Shown piece after piece: positions 1 to 14,400 of a stretch of DNA of 64,000 nucleotides. Source of the DNA: Chlamydomonas sphaeroides (Eukaryota; Chlorophyta; Chlorophyceae; Chlamydomonadales; Chlamydomonadaceae). The position numbers and the translations under genes were made by a program. A model generated the notes under the pieces. The model saw only the letters and a list, made by a program, of their open reading frames with translations. It made no database searches and was not told the DNA's origin. The stretch's first letter is position 1. The number at the start of each line of letters is the position of its first letter. The stretch is taken from the NCBI GenBank assembly GCA_001662425.1, contig BDDC01000086.1, forward strand, positions 17,485 to 81,484. The letters run 5' to 3'.

Positions 1-3000
1 GGCTGAGTGCAGCCGGCGACGGAGGGAGCGCATGGGTTGCTCTCCGCATCGCCCGTGATGCCGTCCATGATGCGTACGGAGCTCCTGACGTTGTCGCAGC
101 GCAGGTCGCCGTACATCTGGTACATCTGGATGCGAGCCTTGTAGGTGGCGCCTGCGGGCCGTGACGTACGACATTACCAAAACGCCCACGACAGGCAGAC
201 GCAGGACACGCAGCCATGGTGGTGAGGGGCTCGGTTGCGGCCATGCCGTGCGCGCCCCACTCCACAGCTAGCGGGCACCTCACCTCGGCGCAGGTTGACG
301 ACATCGCGCATCACCACCGCGCTGACGGGCGGCGTACGGAAGGCCGAGTACACGGCGTCCGCAGCAGAGGCCACGCCACTGGACGAACAGACCTGCGGGC
401 GATGTGGCCGACGGCGAGAGTCGGCATGCGGCGAGGCTGATTGCCACTGACCTGCGCCTGCCGGCTGCCACACGGGCGCCTTGGGCCGTGCAGCATGCAG
501 CCTGCTGCAAGCTACCGCGGTTTCTGAACATAATGGCTACAGCTGTGGCACATGCGCGTTGCTATACGGCATGTCGACTAGCTAGCGCGGCGCCATTCAT
601 CCATGTGCGAGCCCTCCTCACCCGGGACAGGCTGAACTGGCCGCAGTTGACGTAGTTGCCCTGCATGGCGGCGGAGAGGCGCGGGGGACCAGCCTGAGAT
701 TGAAGGCGGGAGAGGCCAGCGCGCTCGCTCCATGGACCGTCTGTCCGCAAACACGTCCGGCGCCGCACCTTGAAGTCGCGGCACAGTTGCACGCTCATCT
801 CGGAGGGGGACGTGTAGGGGAAGGAGACGATGGGGACGTCGGTCTCCGCCGTGGCGCCGCGAGCCGTCATGTTGATGAAGCGCTCCGTCTGCATGGGGTA
901 CGATTGGGGACGCCGCGTAACGACACGCACAGCTAGGGGCGGGGCACGGAGCTGCAACACGCACGGCAACTTGCGCCCTCAGCAAGACCGGGCAGGGGTA
1001 CGTTAAGCCCGCGGCCGGCAGCTCAGCACCCACGATGGCGACACGCTCAAGGTAGCTCTTGACCACAAACGTGTCAAGGTTCTTGATGGGCTCCGTCAGG
1101 TCCTGCAGCGGCACCCGGCAGTGTCCGAGGGCTGCCTCGGCCCCCGAAGCAGGCAGACGCACAGCCCGGCGGCTGGCTGCAGGTGATCCCGCATGCTTGC
1201 CACCCTGCCTGCGCGCCCTGTCCGCAAGCCTCGGCAGCCACGCAACACATCACGTGGGCAAGGGCCGGCCCGCCTGGTGCAAGCAAGCAAGCAAGCATGG
1301 CTGTGCGGCCGCACCTTGAACTTGATGGTCCAAGGCAGCGCCGGCAGCTTGAACTCGCTGCGGGTAGGGAGGGGCGGCGGGGGGCGGCCAGCCAGGGGGT
1401 TGCGGTCATGTGGAGTGTGTGTGCGCCCATATGGTCCGTCCGCGCGCAACACCAAACATGACAGATCCCCCGGCGCGCACGCCCGGCCGCCCTGTACTAT
1501 CTGTCCCGGGCCCGCCCCCCTGCATGCCCCCGGCGCCACCGGACGACCCTCTCACGTGTACGAGGCGGTGGGGTCCAGGGTGACCATGCGGGCGGCCTGA
1601 GGGGCGTGCAGGTAGTGCACAGTCGCGCGGCGGATCCCAAGTATAGTAGCTAGGGTATTGGAACTGCTGGCCGACATGGAGAGGCCCGGGGCTGCCCTTC
1701 CGGCTGTGGCGGCCGCGGACCTCGACCTGCAGGCGGCGGCCAGCTGAGCCCCCTGCTGGCCCCTGCTGCCCGCTCGCCGCCTCACCTCGGGCTGCTCCGC
1801 CTGGTTGGCGCACTCCATGGCGGTGAACTCCAGGTGCACGCGGCCCAGGGGGAACTCGCACATGCCGCCCGTGAGGCCCACACGCACGCTCCGAGTTTGC
1901 TGCGGGCGGACAGAGGGTTATGGCGAGCGATGGAGGGCCAGGGGCCTATCCACGAGAGGGAAGGCGGAGTTGTGGTGCCATCGCAGAGCGCTGCCGCCAT
2001 GCCGGCCCATGATTGCTATGCTGCCCGCCGCCGCATCGTGTTATCCCCATTAGCTAGGCTCAGACACATGAGTGATCTGAGCTTAAATACTCTTCGCTGA
2101 GTATAGCTTAAGCGCAACACGCTGCCAGCCGCACCGTGTTGCGGATGTCGACATCGTAGACTGGCCTCAGCACGTCGAAGTATGAATTGCCCTCTGCCAA
2201 AGGAAGGGTGAAGGAGGCGAGCGATGCTTGGCTGGGGTACACCGGCTGCTGGCAAGTGGACCCTCGACAATGGCACAGTCACGCCGAGCAACCCTGCGAT
2301 CCCTGCCATCCTGCATCCCTTCTCACCTGTCTTGACGCTGGGCGGCATGTTGACCTGCGTGGTGTGGTTGAAGTAGCGCACCTCGATCTTGACGAACGAG
2401 CCGATGCCAGCCGTGACTGCGCAGCGGGGATCATGTGGGGCGACAGGGGCGGCGAAGTAGGCGAAGTTACTTAATGGAAAGCGCGCATTAAGCACAGGCA
2501 GCCGCAAGAGATGCACGCTGCCAGCACGCGCGACGGCTACATCCCAAGCTCTTGTGGACGGCGCTAACAAGCACTTGTTGTGCTGTGGCTGCCGACACAC
2601 ATGCGGCAACACGGCGCGCGGCGCTGCTAACGAACTGCCATGTACCCACGCAGGGCCTGCCTGCAAGTTCCCATCAGCCCCGCTGCCCCCTCGCCCACCT
2701 GAGAACGCTCCGTTCTCCAGAGTATTGACGCAGGCGATGGTGCTGTTGTCGCGGACGTTGACGGTGCACACGCTCGCGGCAAATATGGGGCAGCCGCGGG
2801 TCTGGTCGAAGCCCTCGTTGACGAACGAGCCGGGCCAGCTGCGGCAAGGCACGAGGTCACATGCATGGTTAACATGGTTTGCATGGGGTCACCAGCATGT
2901 GAGGAAGGCATGACAGCCTGTACTGAGTAGCAGGTCCGCTTACCCTACCCGGCCCGACCCTACCTGAGGGTACCGACGATGGGCATGGCGCTCTCGTCGA

Positions 3001-5470
3001 TGATGCGGGCCGACTCGATGACCTGCATGTGCTGGATGGCCAGAGTCTGGCTGCCGCCGGGCCTGCGGGGGGTGGTGGGACAGCATTATGATACAAGACG
3101 GGCACGCGCAGCGGACCTGCAGATTGCGGCCTGCGGCTTACCTCTCCCTGATGTTGAACGCGTGCTGGATGATGCGGCCCGTCCTGAGCTTGGTGCGCGC
3201 GGTGGCGAACAGCAGCACGGTCTGGGACACTACGGGGCGGGCGGGGGTGCAAGGGTGGGAGGAAATGACGCGTCCACATCGGCGGATGCATGCGCGATGC
3301 GCCGCCGCCGGCCTCGCGCTCGCTGGTCGAGCCAGCCCCACGTGCCATCAGCACATCCATCCACTCACGGCAAGCCTCGGGCGCCGCCACGGGGTCACAG
3401 CTGGGGATGTCGGCCTGCACCGCCAGCGAGTAGCGGCCGCTGTCGTCCGTGGTGGTGCTGACCACGAAGGGGCTGCAGGGGGCAGGCAGGGGCGGCGAGG
3501 GGACGACAGCACGTGGTGGCAGCCCGCTAGCCGCCTCATTGCGCAGCAGGCTGCTGGCTGGCCACGGCGGCCGCCCAAGCAAGGGAGGCCTTCGTGGCGG
3601 CCGCGGTACCTCCTGTCCTACCTGCCCAGCAGGCGCGCCGTGAGGCGCACATCCGGCGCAGGCGTGCTGTAGCGGGTCAGGATCTCGCCCTGCAGGCGGC
3701 CGGCCCACTGGATGCGGACGTCCTTGCACCTGCGACGGAGCGTACAGCACGGCAGGGGAGGGGTGCGCGATTGCTTTGACACTGATTCAGGTTTGCCGTG
3801 CGGGAGCCGCCCCCGCTTGCAGAGCAGCTGGGCAGCCACGCGCTGCAGCAGCGGGTCGGGCTCACGTGGGCTCGCTGACGAAGCGGATGGGCACGAAGGG
3901 GTTGGCGGGGTCCAGGAAGTAGAGCGCCGTGGCGTCGCTGGATACCCTGACGCAGTAGCGGTACACCATGCCGACCTGGACGGGGAGGGGTTGCGGGCGG
4001 CGGCAGGGAGACGGACCGCGCTGAGAGTCGCTGCGTTGCAGTTTGCGGTTTCTAAGCCGTCTAGGTGGCCGAACGGAAATGTGGCCTTAGCATGACGAAC
4101 GCTGCGGCGGGGTGGCAGCACGCCTCCAGCCCCATGCCGACCTGCAGGCTGTCGCGGACAATGTCCTCGTCAATCTCGGTCTTGGAGGGCCGGTAGCGGG
4201 TGCCGCAGTCGAGGCCAATGGACAGCTGGGCCACGGCGATCTCGTCACCGGGCCGCTTGGTCACGGGGTCCACCAGAGCGCGAGAGATGGACACGCCGCT
4301 CTCGCAGGCGCTGCCCACCGTCCAGCTAATGGCAGGGAGGCAAGGCGCAGGGCGTGCGTGAGCCCGCATCCATGACGCGACATGGTGTGAACATGCCACG
4401 AGGGCTGCCAGTGGCTTCCTATGCCCAACGGTGCTGCTACTCTATCCAGAGCGACCACGCCTGCTGCTGCCCCGCCCTCTCGCTGCCGTGGCGACCTCGC
4501 CCCAGCCCACCACTCCCGCCCCATTCCCGCCGCCCCACCTCATGGCGATGGCATCAAAGTCCTGCTCCACGACGAGATCCGTCGGCATACCACTGGGGTT
4601 ATCTGCTGTGCAGCCGCAGGTGGTAGTGCCTGAAACGAAGCCGCCATCGCCGGCCTGCGGGCCCGAATGTGGGGCGTTGTGAGGCATGGGCGCAGCGCAT
4701 GGCTGATCGCGGCCCCCAAATTGCATCCCACACGCGCGTGGGGGCATGCGCTCACCGGTGCTGCCTCAGCGTCCGTCCAATCCGGGTACGAGGGGCGGTT
4801 GAGATCCGTGCGCAGGAAGGCCCTGCGGCGTGTGCGTTGCAAGGCGCGGCCAGGCGTTGAGCAGGTCTGGCACGGCTGCTGCCTGCTGCCACGATCCTGA
4901 CCCACCTGTACTCAAAGGGCGTGCCCGGCCTCAGCGCACGGCCCTTGTGTACCTCCATGGGCTTGCTCAGGGGGGAGGCTGCGACACAGCAGGCCGGTAG
5001 GGGAGCAGGATCTCGGCACTGGGACACGGAGCGGGCGCAGCACGCACGTTTGGCGTGCTCCCTCCCATCCTGCATCAATCAAGCCGGGGACCTCACCGTT
5101 GTCCTCGCTGGCGTTGTAGAAGCCCGGCAGCAGCAGCGGGTCTTCGGGCGACTCGCGCGTCTCAGCGTAGTCACGGGCTTGCCTGCGCGGGTGGGCGGGC
5201 ATTGGTGTCAGTGGCTGAACCCAACATCCGTGGGACGTACAGTACTGCTAGGTAAAGCCGTGACTCGAGAGTTTCAAGAGCCGGCTGCGCCTGTGCTGCG
5301 CACCCGAAGATCACGTAGTCGACACCGAAGTGCTCCAGCAGCTTGCCATCGTTGCCAATGCCGACGAAGGCCTCACGGGCCGAGGCTTTCACCGTGAAGC
5401 GGGAGTTGACGCGGCACTCGGGCTGCGCTGAGGTGAGGCCCGTGCAGATGCTGCAGACGGTGGAGCCATG
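1..5470 (-). CDS. C-terminal beta-sandwich region of the receptor, with a carboxypeptidase-regulatory-like motif (continues past the window)
   Basis: About twenty exons with good codon use but no family I can name firmly. Readable pieces: SRFTVKASAREAFVGIGNDG with FGVDYVIFGC (5.3-5.4 kb), CGCTADNPSGMPTDLVVEQD (4.6 kb), RYCVRVSSDATALYFLDPAN (3.9 kb), VRIQWAGRLQGEILTRYSTP (3.7 kb), VVSTTTDDSGRYSLAVQADI (3.42 kb), GRIIQHAFNIRE (3.15 kb), GCPIFAASVCTVNVRDNSTI (2.75 kb), GSFVKIEVRYFNHTTQVNMP (2.38 kb), RVGLTGGMCEFPLGRVHLEF (1.85 kb) and VPIVSFPYTSPSEMSVQLCR (0.8 kb). 'TDDSGRYSL' is typical of carboxypeptidase-regulatory-like (transthyretin-like) beta-sandwiches. N-x-T sequons fit an extracellular location. 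The terminal exon at 1-155 shows no stop. Confidence 0.55.
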
Positions 5471-8400
5471 GCACGAGCACGCATGTCAGGGGGGAGCCAT
5501 TTCACCACAGTGTAAATAAAAATAACATATGGCTCGCGAGGTGGCCGCCGACCGGCGGCCGCCTGTTCAACTAGCCTTGCCAAAAACCGCGCTGTGCCCA
5601 GCAGCTGTGCGAAGCTGGCGTTGGTCTAGTCGGGAAACTCACCTGTCGCTAGCGCCGTTGTTGATCCCCAGGTCGCACTCCTCCTTGCCCCAGGCGGGGA
5701 TGCCGTCGCCACAGGTGCGGGCCGACATGATGGGGCGCAGCGCGGAGTTCCTGCGGCACGGATGGAGAGGTCATGCCCGCGCAACGTGGCCACCAAGGAG
5801 CTGGGGATGCAGTCGGTAGCAGTGGGGATGTGTTGCGGTGCGAGCATCATGGGCGCTTCGGGCTGGACCAAGCAAGCGTATGCACGGCTGCATGCACCTA
5901 GCTCCGCCATACGGTGTGCTGGCCACAATAGCGTCTCTAGGCCACAAGGGCGTGCGTTGCTGTAGTTGTTGGGCGGCATGCCCGTTCATGTGTGAGGCCA
6001 CATCGCTTACCTGTCGACTTGGATCACCGGAGGAGGAGCCTGCTGCAGGCCAACCAGCGTGCCCTTGCCATCGCCGTCGTACCTGTGGGGGCAGCGACGG
6101 TGTGACAAGCGAGGTGCGTGTGCTGAGCAGCCCATCACGGCGGCCCTTGGACATGCTAGCAGCGCCGTCCTGCATAGCATTCGGCTGCTGGCAACCCTCG
6201 CCCTTCGGCCAGGACAGCCGCCCCAACACTCACGGGCACTGAGTGGACACAATGACGTCGGGCAGGCCGTCGCCCGACACCTCGGCCACGGCCATGTGCT
6301 GCCGCGACACGGGCGACATGCAGAGGTAGGCGTAGCGCGAGCTGCAGGGCGCCCGGCGGATGGAGGCGGTTGCCGAGTCCAGGTAGCCGCACGAGTCCGA
6401 GGCAGTGCCCTCCTTGGTCCAGGCGGAGCTCTGCTGGCTGCCGTCCAGCATGCCGGTCTGCCAGTAGGGCGTGCCTGAGGTAGGGATGGCAGCGGGGCGG
6501 GGGAACTGAAAGCATGGCAGACCACACAGCACTTGTTCATTGTTATTGGCGGCCACAGCTGTGGAATGCATGGCCGCGTGCGGAAGTGCAGCAAGGCGGG
6601 TGCACTCATGTGCGTTCTGACCACATGCCTGCCTTGGCCGCACCTGGCGACAGGAAGTCCGCAAAGCCCACCCAGATCCTGACGCCCGTGCCCTCGGCCA
6701 TCTGCGCGATGCGGCTGAAGTAGCCCTGGTCCTCGGCGCTGTACAGGGTGGCGAGAGTGCCCTCCACGCCAGGCAGGTGGCGGCACACCAGCTGGGCCTG
6801 AGGTGGCGGGCAGCGCAGGGGCAACAGGGGGCAGGTACGGTTACATCAGTCACAGCCCGCGGTCCGCAGTCTCCGTGCCACCACGCTCGAATCGATACCC
6901 CAGGTGCGCATAGTAAGATGCGCACCAGGAAACGCATTGCTCGCCGCAGCGCACCTGGGTCCAGGTGCCGCGGAGGTCGGGTGCCGTGATGAGGGTGTAC
7001 GTCCGGATGCCTCGGCTGACCTGGGGAAAAGGAGGGCGAGAGAGTGCGCGCGAGCACGGCCGCGTCAGAGGCGGGTGTGTAGGGTCAGCGGGGCGGGCGG
7101 CTGTTGTGTCGACGTGTTGCGAGACTCCAGCGGCTTGCATCACCCAGCCGGACGGCCGCCTTGGCCCCGGCCCATGTCTCATCAGCCGCACCATTGCGGT
7201 GATGCCCATGTGCAGCGTAAACTTGTCGGGTGCCGGCAGCACGGCAGCGGGCATGACGACCGCGGGCAGCGGGATGTAGCTGCATGCGAACTGCCGCGCC
7301 ACCCTGCACTCCGCTGAGCTGGTTGGCACCCAGCCTGCACGCGGGACAGAGGGGCAGCTCAGAGCGCCGTGCGTTAGCGACAATGCCATGCCAGCACACG
7401 CGCTGCTCTCCCGCCATCGACGCACGTCCAGCGGCTGTGGTGGTGGCGGGGTTGGCCGATGAGAACTGCAATGGCATTGCGGCATCGGCGAACGTGAGGG
7501 GTGGCGCACAGCGAGTGCGGCGCCCCGCAGGCACATTTGCCAGGCTCCCTTACATACCCTAGCGTAACCGCAGCCTATTGAGGAAAGGGGGCGCGGATAG
7601 GAGTGGTGAGCAATTCAATTTTAATCATAAGAGGCACATTGATATGCGCCCGCCGTTGCACCGTCAGGGGCTCCGACGCACCATCGCCGACGCCAATGCT
7701 GTTTACGAGGGTGATGTAATCTGCCTGCGACGGTAACCAGTAGCTACCATTGAAGTAGCTGGCGGCAGCGGGCGGGTAGTTGGTATTATGGAAGAAGTAA
7801 TTCTGCGGTGATGCGAATCCCGTCGACAAGCCCATCCAAATTTCATCCACATGCTGTGTTCCAACCAGCTGGGTCGTCTGCGTGCATAACGCGGAAACGT
7901 CAAGCCGCCATGCAAGCCGCACACTGCTGACATGCATTGCAAGCGGACGCACGTTTTGTGTCAGATACATTTGGCTGTAGAAGTTAGTTTGGATGAAGGA
8001 GCGGAAGTCCGACCAGTCCTGGTCATTCCTGCGCACGCCGTGCAGGAGAGCCGTCCCACCGAGTCGAAATGCAACCAATAATGGTGCCCCATTAAGCGGT
8101 ACGCATGCAGAACAGGACCGATTTGCTACCACCAAAAGCTGCGACCCACCCACCTGAGGATAACCAGCTCGCCATCGGGCAGCGTGTTGCACACCTGCGG
8201 TGTTGGGATCGAGGGCGTCGGCAGGCGGCCGGCATTGTGGCCACCCCGGGCACAGCCCGCGTGGGCGATGCACCTCGTCGCACTTGCTCCATGTGCTACT
8301 GTCACCAGCAACACCCCAAAGCTCGACTGACGCACCTCCATGGCCCGAGCAAAGCTCAGCGCCTGGCGATAGTAGGCGTACTTGCGGCCATTGACCAGAG

Positions 8401-11400
8401 CTGCGGCAAAACGGACACACGGCGCGACGAACTGAGTTAGGGAGGTGCAGTAGCTCTTGGTGTGCGTCTAGCTGCATGGTGGTAACTGAAGCCACCCCAG
8501 CCAGCACGCCCCGCGCCCATTCATCAACCTCTGCCCCACCCCAGTATACGGCTGCCGTGCCCGCTATTGCGGCCGCGCAACACCGCCACAACTTTGCTCT
8601 TTGGCCTTCATGGACTGTGCTGCGGCCATGCGGCCCACAGTTTGTCAATAGGTTGAGCAGTAACAGCCACCCCCAGACGCACCGCTCTCAAACGCTGGTT
8701 TGGTCGAGGGCTCGTCGCTGCGGCACAGCGGTCTGACGGTGGCCCGGTCGCAGTCCTCCCAGTCAAGGCCGTTGCGCTGCGACCTGGGGTCGACCTTGAG
8801 AATCATGCATTTGCCATCCTCCATGTCCTTGGTCGTGTCGTTCCAAGGCCGTTTCTGTTGGCAGAGCGCGGAGCACGTGAGCAAGGAGGTACGTAGGCAA
8901 AGGTGTTGGTGGAAGGCAGCAACGCAAGACAAGCATCCCCCGCGCCTGCCCAGGCACAGGTAGGCCCCATGCGATGCACCACACAGGGCTGCGGTGCAGC
9001 AGCGAGCTGCGGTCGTCGCACCGTGAAGTACAGCTGCGAGTTGTCTGTGATGACGGCAGCAGATGTGGATGGCCGCCAAAGGGCAAAGCCGGGCGGGCGG
9101 TGTTGGCGTTGATAACATTGGACAGGCAACATCAGTGCTCAGGCGCTAGCAAGCTCTTACCCCAGCCGGCGCTGTTCTGGATGCCAGTGCTGGTGCCCTC
9201 CCTGAGCGTGTTGTACCCGGTCCAGATGTCAATGACCGGATCGGATAGCTCCGGACGGGTCCAGGTCCACTCTGCGAGCGAGCCGCGGCAGCGGCAATAT
9301 CAACACGACAGCCACAGTCAGCGCTGTGATCGCCCTCGGCTACGCTGATGGTCATAATGACGGGGCTCCAACCAAGCTCCCACAGCATCGATCGAGGGCG
9401 AGCTACAATCCTTCGTTGCGACCGAGTGCCTGCGGGCATGCTGCTGCGCTCGCACCGTTAATCATGCGCATGACGTCGTTGTACTCATTGGCCGATGTGA
9501 AGGTCACAAGGTATCCAAAGCGCGCATTGCAGAAGGCCTGTCGAAGAGAGGATACAGAAGTGGAAGGAATGGCGAAAGAACACGCCAAGCATAAGTCCCA
9601 ACCACCAGCAGCGCAGTCCCCCTCCAGGTTTCATTTCCACACACGCAACCGTACCTGCGCCGACTTCCAGCTCATGCTGGTGCCGTACATGGTGTAGTGC
9701 ACGCCGCTGAGAGTCAGCTGCAGCTCCAGGTTGGTGAGCGCAATGTTAGGGATGGCCGAGTACACCGGCGGCCGCCTAACTTGGCACACGTAGGGGCGCG
9801 TGTCGCCGCAGTTCAGGTCCTGCACAGGCAAAAGCACAGAGCAAGGCATGTAGCAACGCGGCCTACGCATGAGGAGCAAAGCTGGGCATGCATGCGAACT
9901 TACATTCATGTAGGTGCGCTTCCTGCATGTGTAGGCGTAGGCAGCCAGGGCGCATGCAGAGGGGGGGACAGGGGCTCGCTCGCAGATTGCTAAGCAATGC
10001 GTGTGGGAGCACTCAGGAAGGCACATGGATACGGCGTGGCATCCGAGCACTGCGATGACCCACCGGCGGAAGTTGGTTCTGTCCTGGGCGCCCAGTTTGT
10101 TCCATTGGCTGTAGAGGTAGCTGTGGCGCGATTGGAGAAAGGGAGCACACGTTGCAGGAAACCATTGATGCGAGTCTGCTGCGCCCCCGCCGGCCCCAGC
10201 TAGTGAAGGCCGCCATGTGCTCACCCCAAGTACCAATCGTCCCTGTCAAAGAAAAACCACTCGGCCTTGAGGCCCAACCACCTGCACGCCGGGGATGTGG
10301 AGAGGTATTAAAAGGAACCGAACGGAAGCAAGTACACAATGACACATCCAACGACCGCTTGCTTGCTTGCTGGCACAGCACCGCAATGCCCTGCAGTACT
10401 GTCGCGCGGCTGTGAGCTGCCGCATGCTGGAGCTGGCCAGCCCGCTGCCCCGCCAACACTCGCCTCGTGTCCTGCACATGTGGGGCAGCCAGGAGGGCAC
10501 ACACGTCAAGCCAACAGGGCGGCGGTGGCGTGCCACATGCCTCGTGCGCAAAGCGGCCATTGCGAGTGGGTGCAGGCTGCAGGCAGGGGGCATCGCATGC
10601 ACGTGCACCCAAAGGCCGCACCTCCAGGATCCAGGGGTCCAGCATGTAGCTGACCACCTGTGGCGGCAACCAGCAGCAGCCCGTCGGTTGGTGATAGCCA
10701 ACGAACGTCTCTCCAAGGCCAGGCAACGGCGACATGTCTCTGCATGATGCAACGTGCGACGACCCACCTCGCCGCAGTGCTCCGAGTTGCCGCTGTTGTT
10801 GGGCTCGCCGTCGCCTGCCATGCACATATAAGCAGTGAGCGCTGGCCAGCACCTGGCACTTGCGCTAGTGCAGCAAAGCTCATGCGCCCGCTCCGGCACG
10901 TACCCCAGAACAGGTCGGAGGGTGTATTGCCGGTCGTATAGCGGAAGCGGTCGAGCCGATCGGGGTCGCGGCGCAGGCCAAACCAGTACCTCGTTTTCCG
11001 GCCTGATTGAGAGCTCAGCAGGAACTGACGGAAGCGGTCCGTGACAGCGTAGAAAGCAGTCGGCGAAGTGAACTCCAGCAGCCTGCCGCCGAAGCTCTCG
11101 CACGCGCCCTTTGCGCCAGACCAAGACCGGCCGCTGGAGAAGTACATGTATTCAAAGTTTTCGTAGGTAAACTTGAGCGACGGCACGGGGCTGTTGGCCG
11201 GAGGTGGCGAGGGCGGCGGCGGTGGAGGGGGCGAGGGGCGCACGACGCGCACTTGGTCGATCGGCCCGGACCACATGGAACCTGCACATGGGCCGCGCGC
11301 AGAGATTGAGATAGGCGTGGGCGGCAGGGTTGCTGGCGCGCCGCGAAACCGCACAGCACCTCACGCGCGCATGCGGGCAAGACTGTGGCTACCAACGCAC

Positions 11401-14400
11401 CCGTCTTGCAGGCGAAGGCCCGCGGCGTGTCGCAGTCCAGCGCGAGCACGGTGCCGCTGGTGCCCGTGGTGGTCAGTGAGCCGCACAGGCCGTTGGTGCC
11501 GGATGAAACGCCCAGGTCGAAGTTGGTGGGCACGCGCCAGGTTGACAGGCCGATGCCGTCGGGGCTCTGTCGTGTCAGGGAGGCGCAGACGGCGTGGTGT
11601 GTGGCACACGGCACGCTAAGCAGATGGAAAGGTGGCGGGAAGCTGCCTCACGCCCACTCATGTTCCATGCGAGGTGGCGGCGGGCCCGCCACCTTACCAT
11701 CTGCTCAGCAATGCACCCACCACGACACCCAGCAAAACGCCCACCTGCGTGCGCCAGGCGTAGCGGCCCTCTGCCGCGTCCTCCGTCAGCGCCGTCCAGA
11801 TGCCGTCGGTGTTGTTGGTGGCGCGCAGCCAATCCGCCATCCAGGCCTGCTCTTCGGTGTTGAGGAACCACACCAGGTCTTGGCTCTGCGGCAAGACAGC
11901 AACACAGCGTGGATGCGGAGCGTCAGGGCGGCGGTGCGTTGCCGGGAGCGGAGCGGGCCACACACCGCTGCGCCCGGGCTCGCGCCATAGCAGGAATAAC
12001 TCCGCACCTGGCTGCGGCACATCCTCGCGGCGTCGTGCCAGTTGAGCAGGTGCGCCGTGTAGAGCGTGATGGTCCTGTGGCGCACATGCATGTCACATAC
12101 TTGCAACGGCGCATATCAGCCAATGGCCTCCTGTGCAGGCTCACGGCGGCCAGTGCAGTCCCCCTTCCTGCCATGCATGCTCACCAGGATCCCAGGATCT
12201 CGCTCTGGTTTGTCAGGGGCCTGGTCTCGCCACGCGTTGCGTCTGAGGGCAAGCGCAGAGCGCCGTGGGTATTGTACATGCAGCTCAGGGCGTGTCGGCG
12301 TACGCGTACATAGCCCACACACGTGAAGCCTCGCAAAGTGCGCGCCCAAGTGCGGCATACGGCAAAGCCCCGCGCGGCGTATACGAAGCAGCTAGCTGCG
12401 GCTTGCTCACCGGCGACGCTGTCGTCGATGATGGTGCCTGGCAGGGTAGGGTAGGTCAGGGTGCACATGTACAGATGGCAGCATTTCTTCATTCGTCAAC
12501 ATCCGTGAATACGTATGTTGGCTTGCGCGCCCCAAACGATTGCCCTTCCATCTCACTTGTCTCGCATACAAAGGGGTACATGCGGTCACAGCCGCCCGCC
12601 CAGACCGAGCCGCTGAGGCGCTGCTGGGTGCCGGTGCGGGTCACGTTGTAGCGCAGCACGCCGCAGTAGGGCGAGGCTGCGAGGGGAGGCACAGGGGCCC
12701 ATCAGCTCAGCGGCGGCGCGTTTGGTGTGGTGTTGCGCTTGCATGCTATACGTCCCTCCCCTGCTCACCGTAATCCCACTCGTCCACCAAGCCGATGGGG
12801 TAGTTGAGCGGCAGGCCGTCCACCCACCTGCAAGCCGTTGTTGGGCAAGGGCGTCAAGCTCCTGACACTGTTGCGCTCGCAGGGTTTACCCAAGGTGTAC
12901 CCACCGCCCCCCTCCATCCGGTGGGAGGGTATGCCCGAACAAGCGTCCAACAACATGCCTCCCTCCACTCCCCCTTCCTACGTTGCCCTTCCGCTCACCG
13001 GTGCGTGGGCCACTGCGCCATGAAGAGGCCCACCCATAGCGAGGCGCCCGAGCCCAGCTCGTTATAGTCCACGTTGGCCCCAAGCAGCGCCAGCATGTCG
13101 TTGACGTCGTCCTGGTCCTCCAGGGTGGCCAGGTGGCCGCCGTAGAAGGTGCACAGCCGCTGTGTGATGTGGGTTGGAGTCAGCAGAGGCGGGCATGGGC
13201 AACAGGTTGGGCGGCGGCGCGCAACAAGTGGTGCGGTTCTGCCCACAGGGCTGGTGCGCGCTCCACCGCACCAAACTTGGGCGTCCGTGTGATGAGCTGT
13301 TATTGGGCCCAGCTTCCCTGGCTTGGCGGCGGGTGGACGGCGTGCGGGGCCCCGGCCCCTGCCGCACCTGCGCCTGCTCCCAGGTGGCGGGCTTGGTGTA
13401 GAGGCGGTACTTGGAGTCGCGGACCAGGGAGGTCAGGCGCGGGCTCCAGCCCATCACCGACTCGTCTGTCATGATGGGAGGGGAGGCGTGCTGTCGGCGG
13501 GGCGCTTAGTGACAGCGGACTGCGCACTGCCAGGCGTGGTTCCAGGACCAACTCCCTGCCTAGGCGGACCCCGACCCACCCAGCAGCATGTTGATGGGCG
13601 CCACTCCGTATGAGGACTGGATGCGGCTGTCGGACACGGAGCAGACGGTGTCCAGATCCCTTTGGCGACCCAGCACCAGGACGTGCGTGGGGTCGGTCTC
13701 GAGCACTCGCAGACTGGCGGGCGTCAGCTCCTTGTCCGATAGCATGCGCGCACATCGGCACTGGCCGTTCTTGTAGAACAGCTGCTCGGGGGCAGGGCCA
13801 TGAACGGGGTGGTGAGTGCGGGCTAGCAAGCTTTGAAACAAAGCAGGTGCGTTCACGAGGCCGTGGGCGCACACGTACCGCGAGCAGCGAGGGCGAGTAG
13901 GGCGACATGGTGCGGGCCGTGGTGACGCCGCACGCAAAGGCGCACATGTCCATCTCGCTGGCGCTGGTGACGAGCGTGATGTTGAAGGCGGTGGCCTCCT
14001 CGCGCGGCACCGACCAGCCGGCGCGGCAGCGGGGAGAGGTTTGCAGGTCTGCGGGCCAGTATGTAGCGCAGGGCGGGGGCCGCGATGTGGTCGGGGGTGC
14101 CTGCACGGCACTGGAGGTGTGGCCGCAGTGCATGGGCAGCAGCCCTCGTCACCCACCGCGGTCGGCGAGGACCTTCTGCCAGCCGGGGGCGCGGCAAATG
14201 GGCGCCCATCGAATGCTGTTCTGGCCGGTGACCGTCGAGTAGGGCGGCACCATGCCGGTCATGCCCGCCACCACGGTCTGGGGCGGGCAGTAGAGGTCCT
14301 CGTCCGGNNNNNNNNNNCGGGGGTTGGCGGGGCGGGCATCGTTGGGCTGCAGGGGAGGCACGGCGGGGCCGGGCGAGGAAAGATATGGGGTGTTTGGGCG

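Noticed and set aside
7575..7577. Treating the TAG as the definite end of the giant gene
   Set aside because: A CTLD-closing exon, another CTLD and FG-GAP/Cys modules continue on the same strand; an internal donor explains the stop equally well. Kept as a finding instead.
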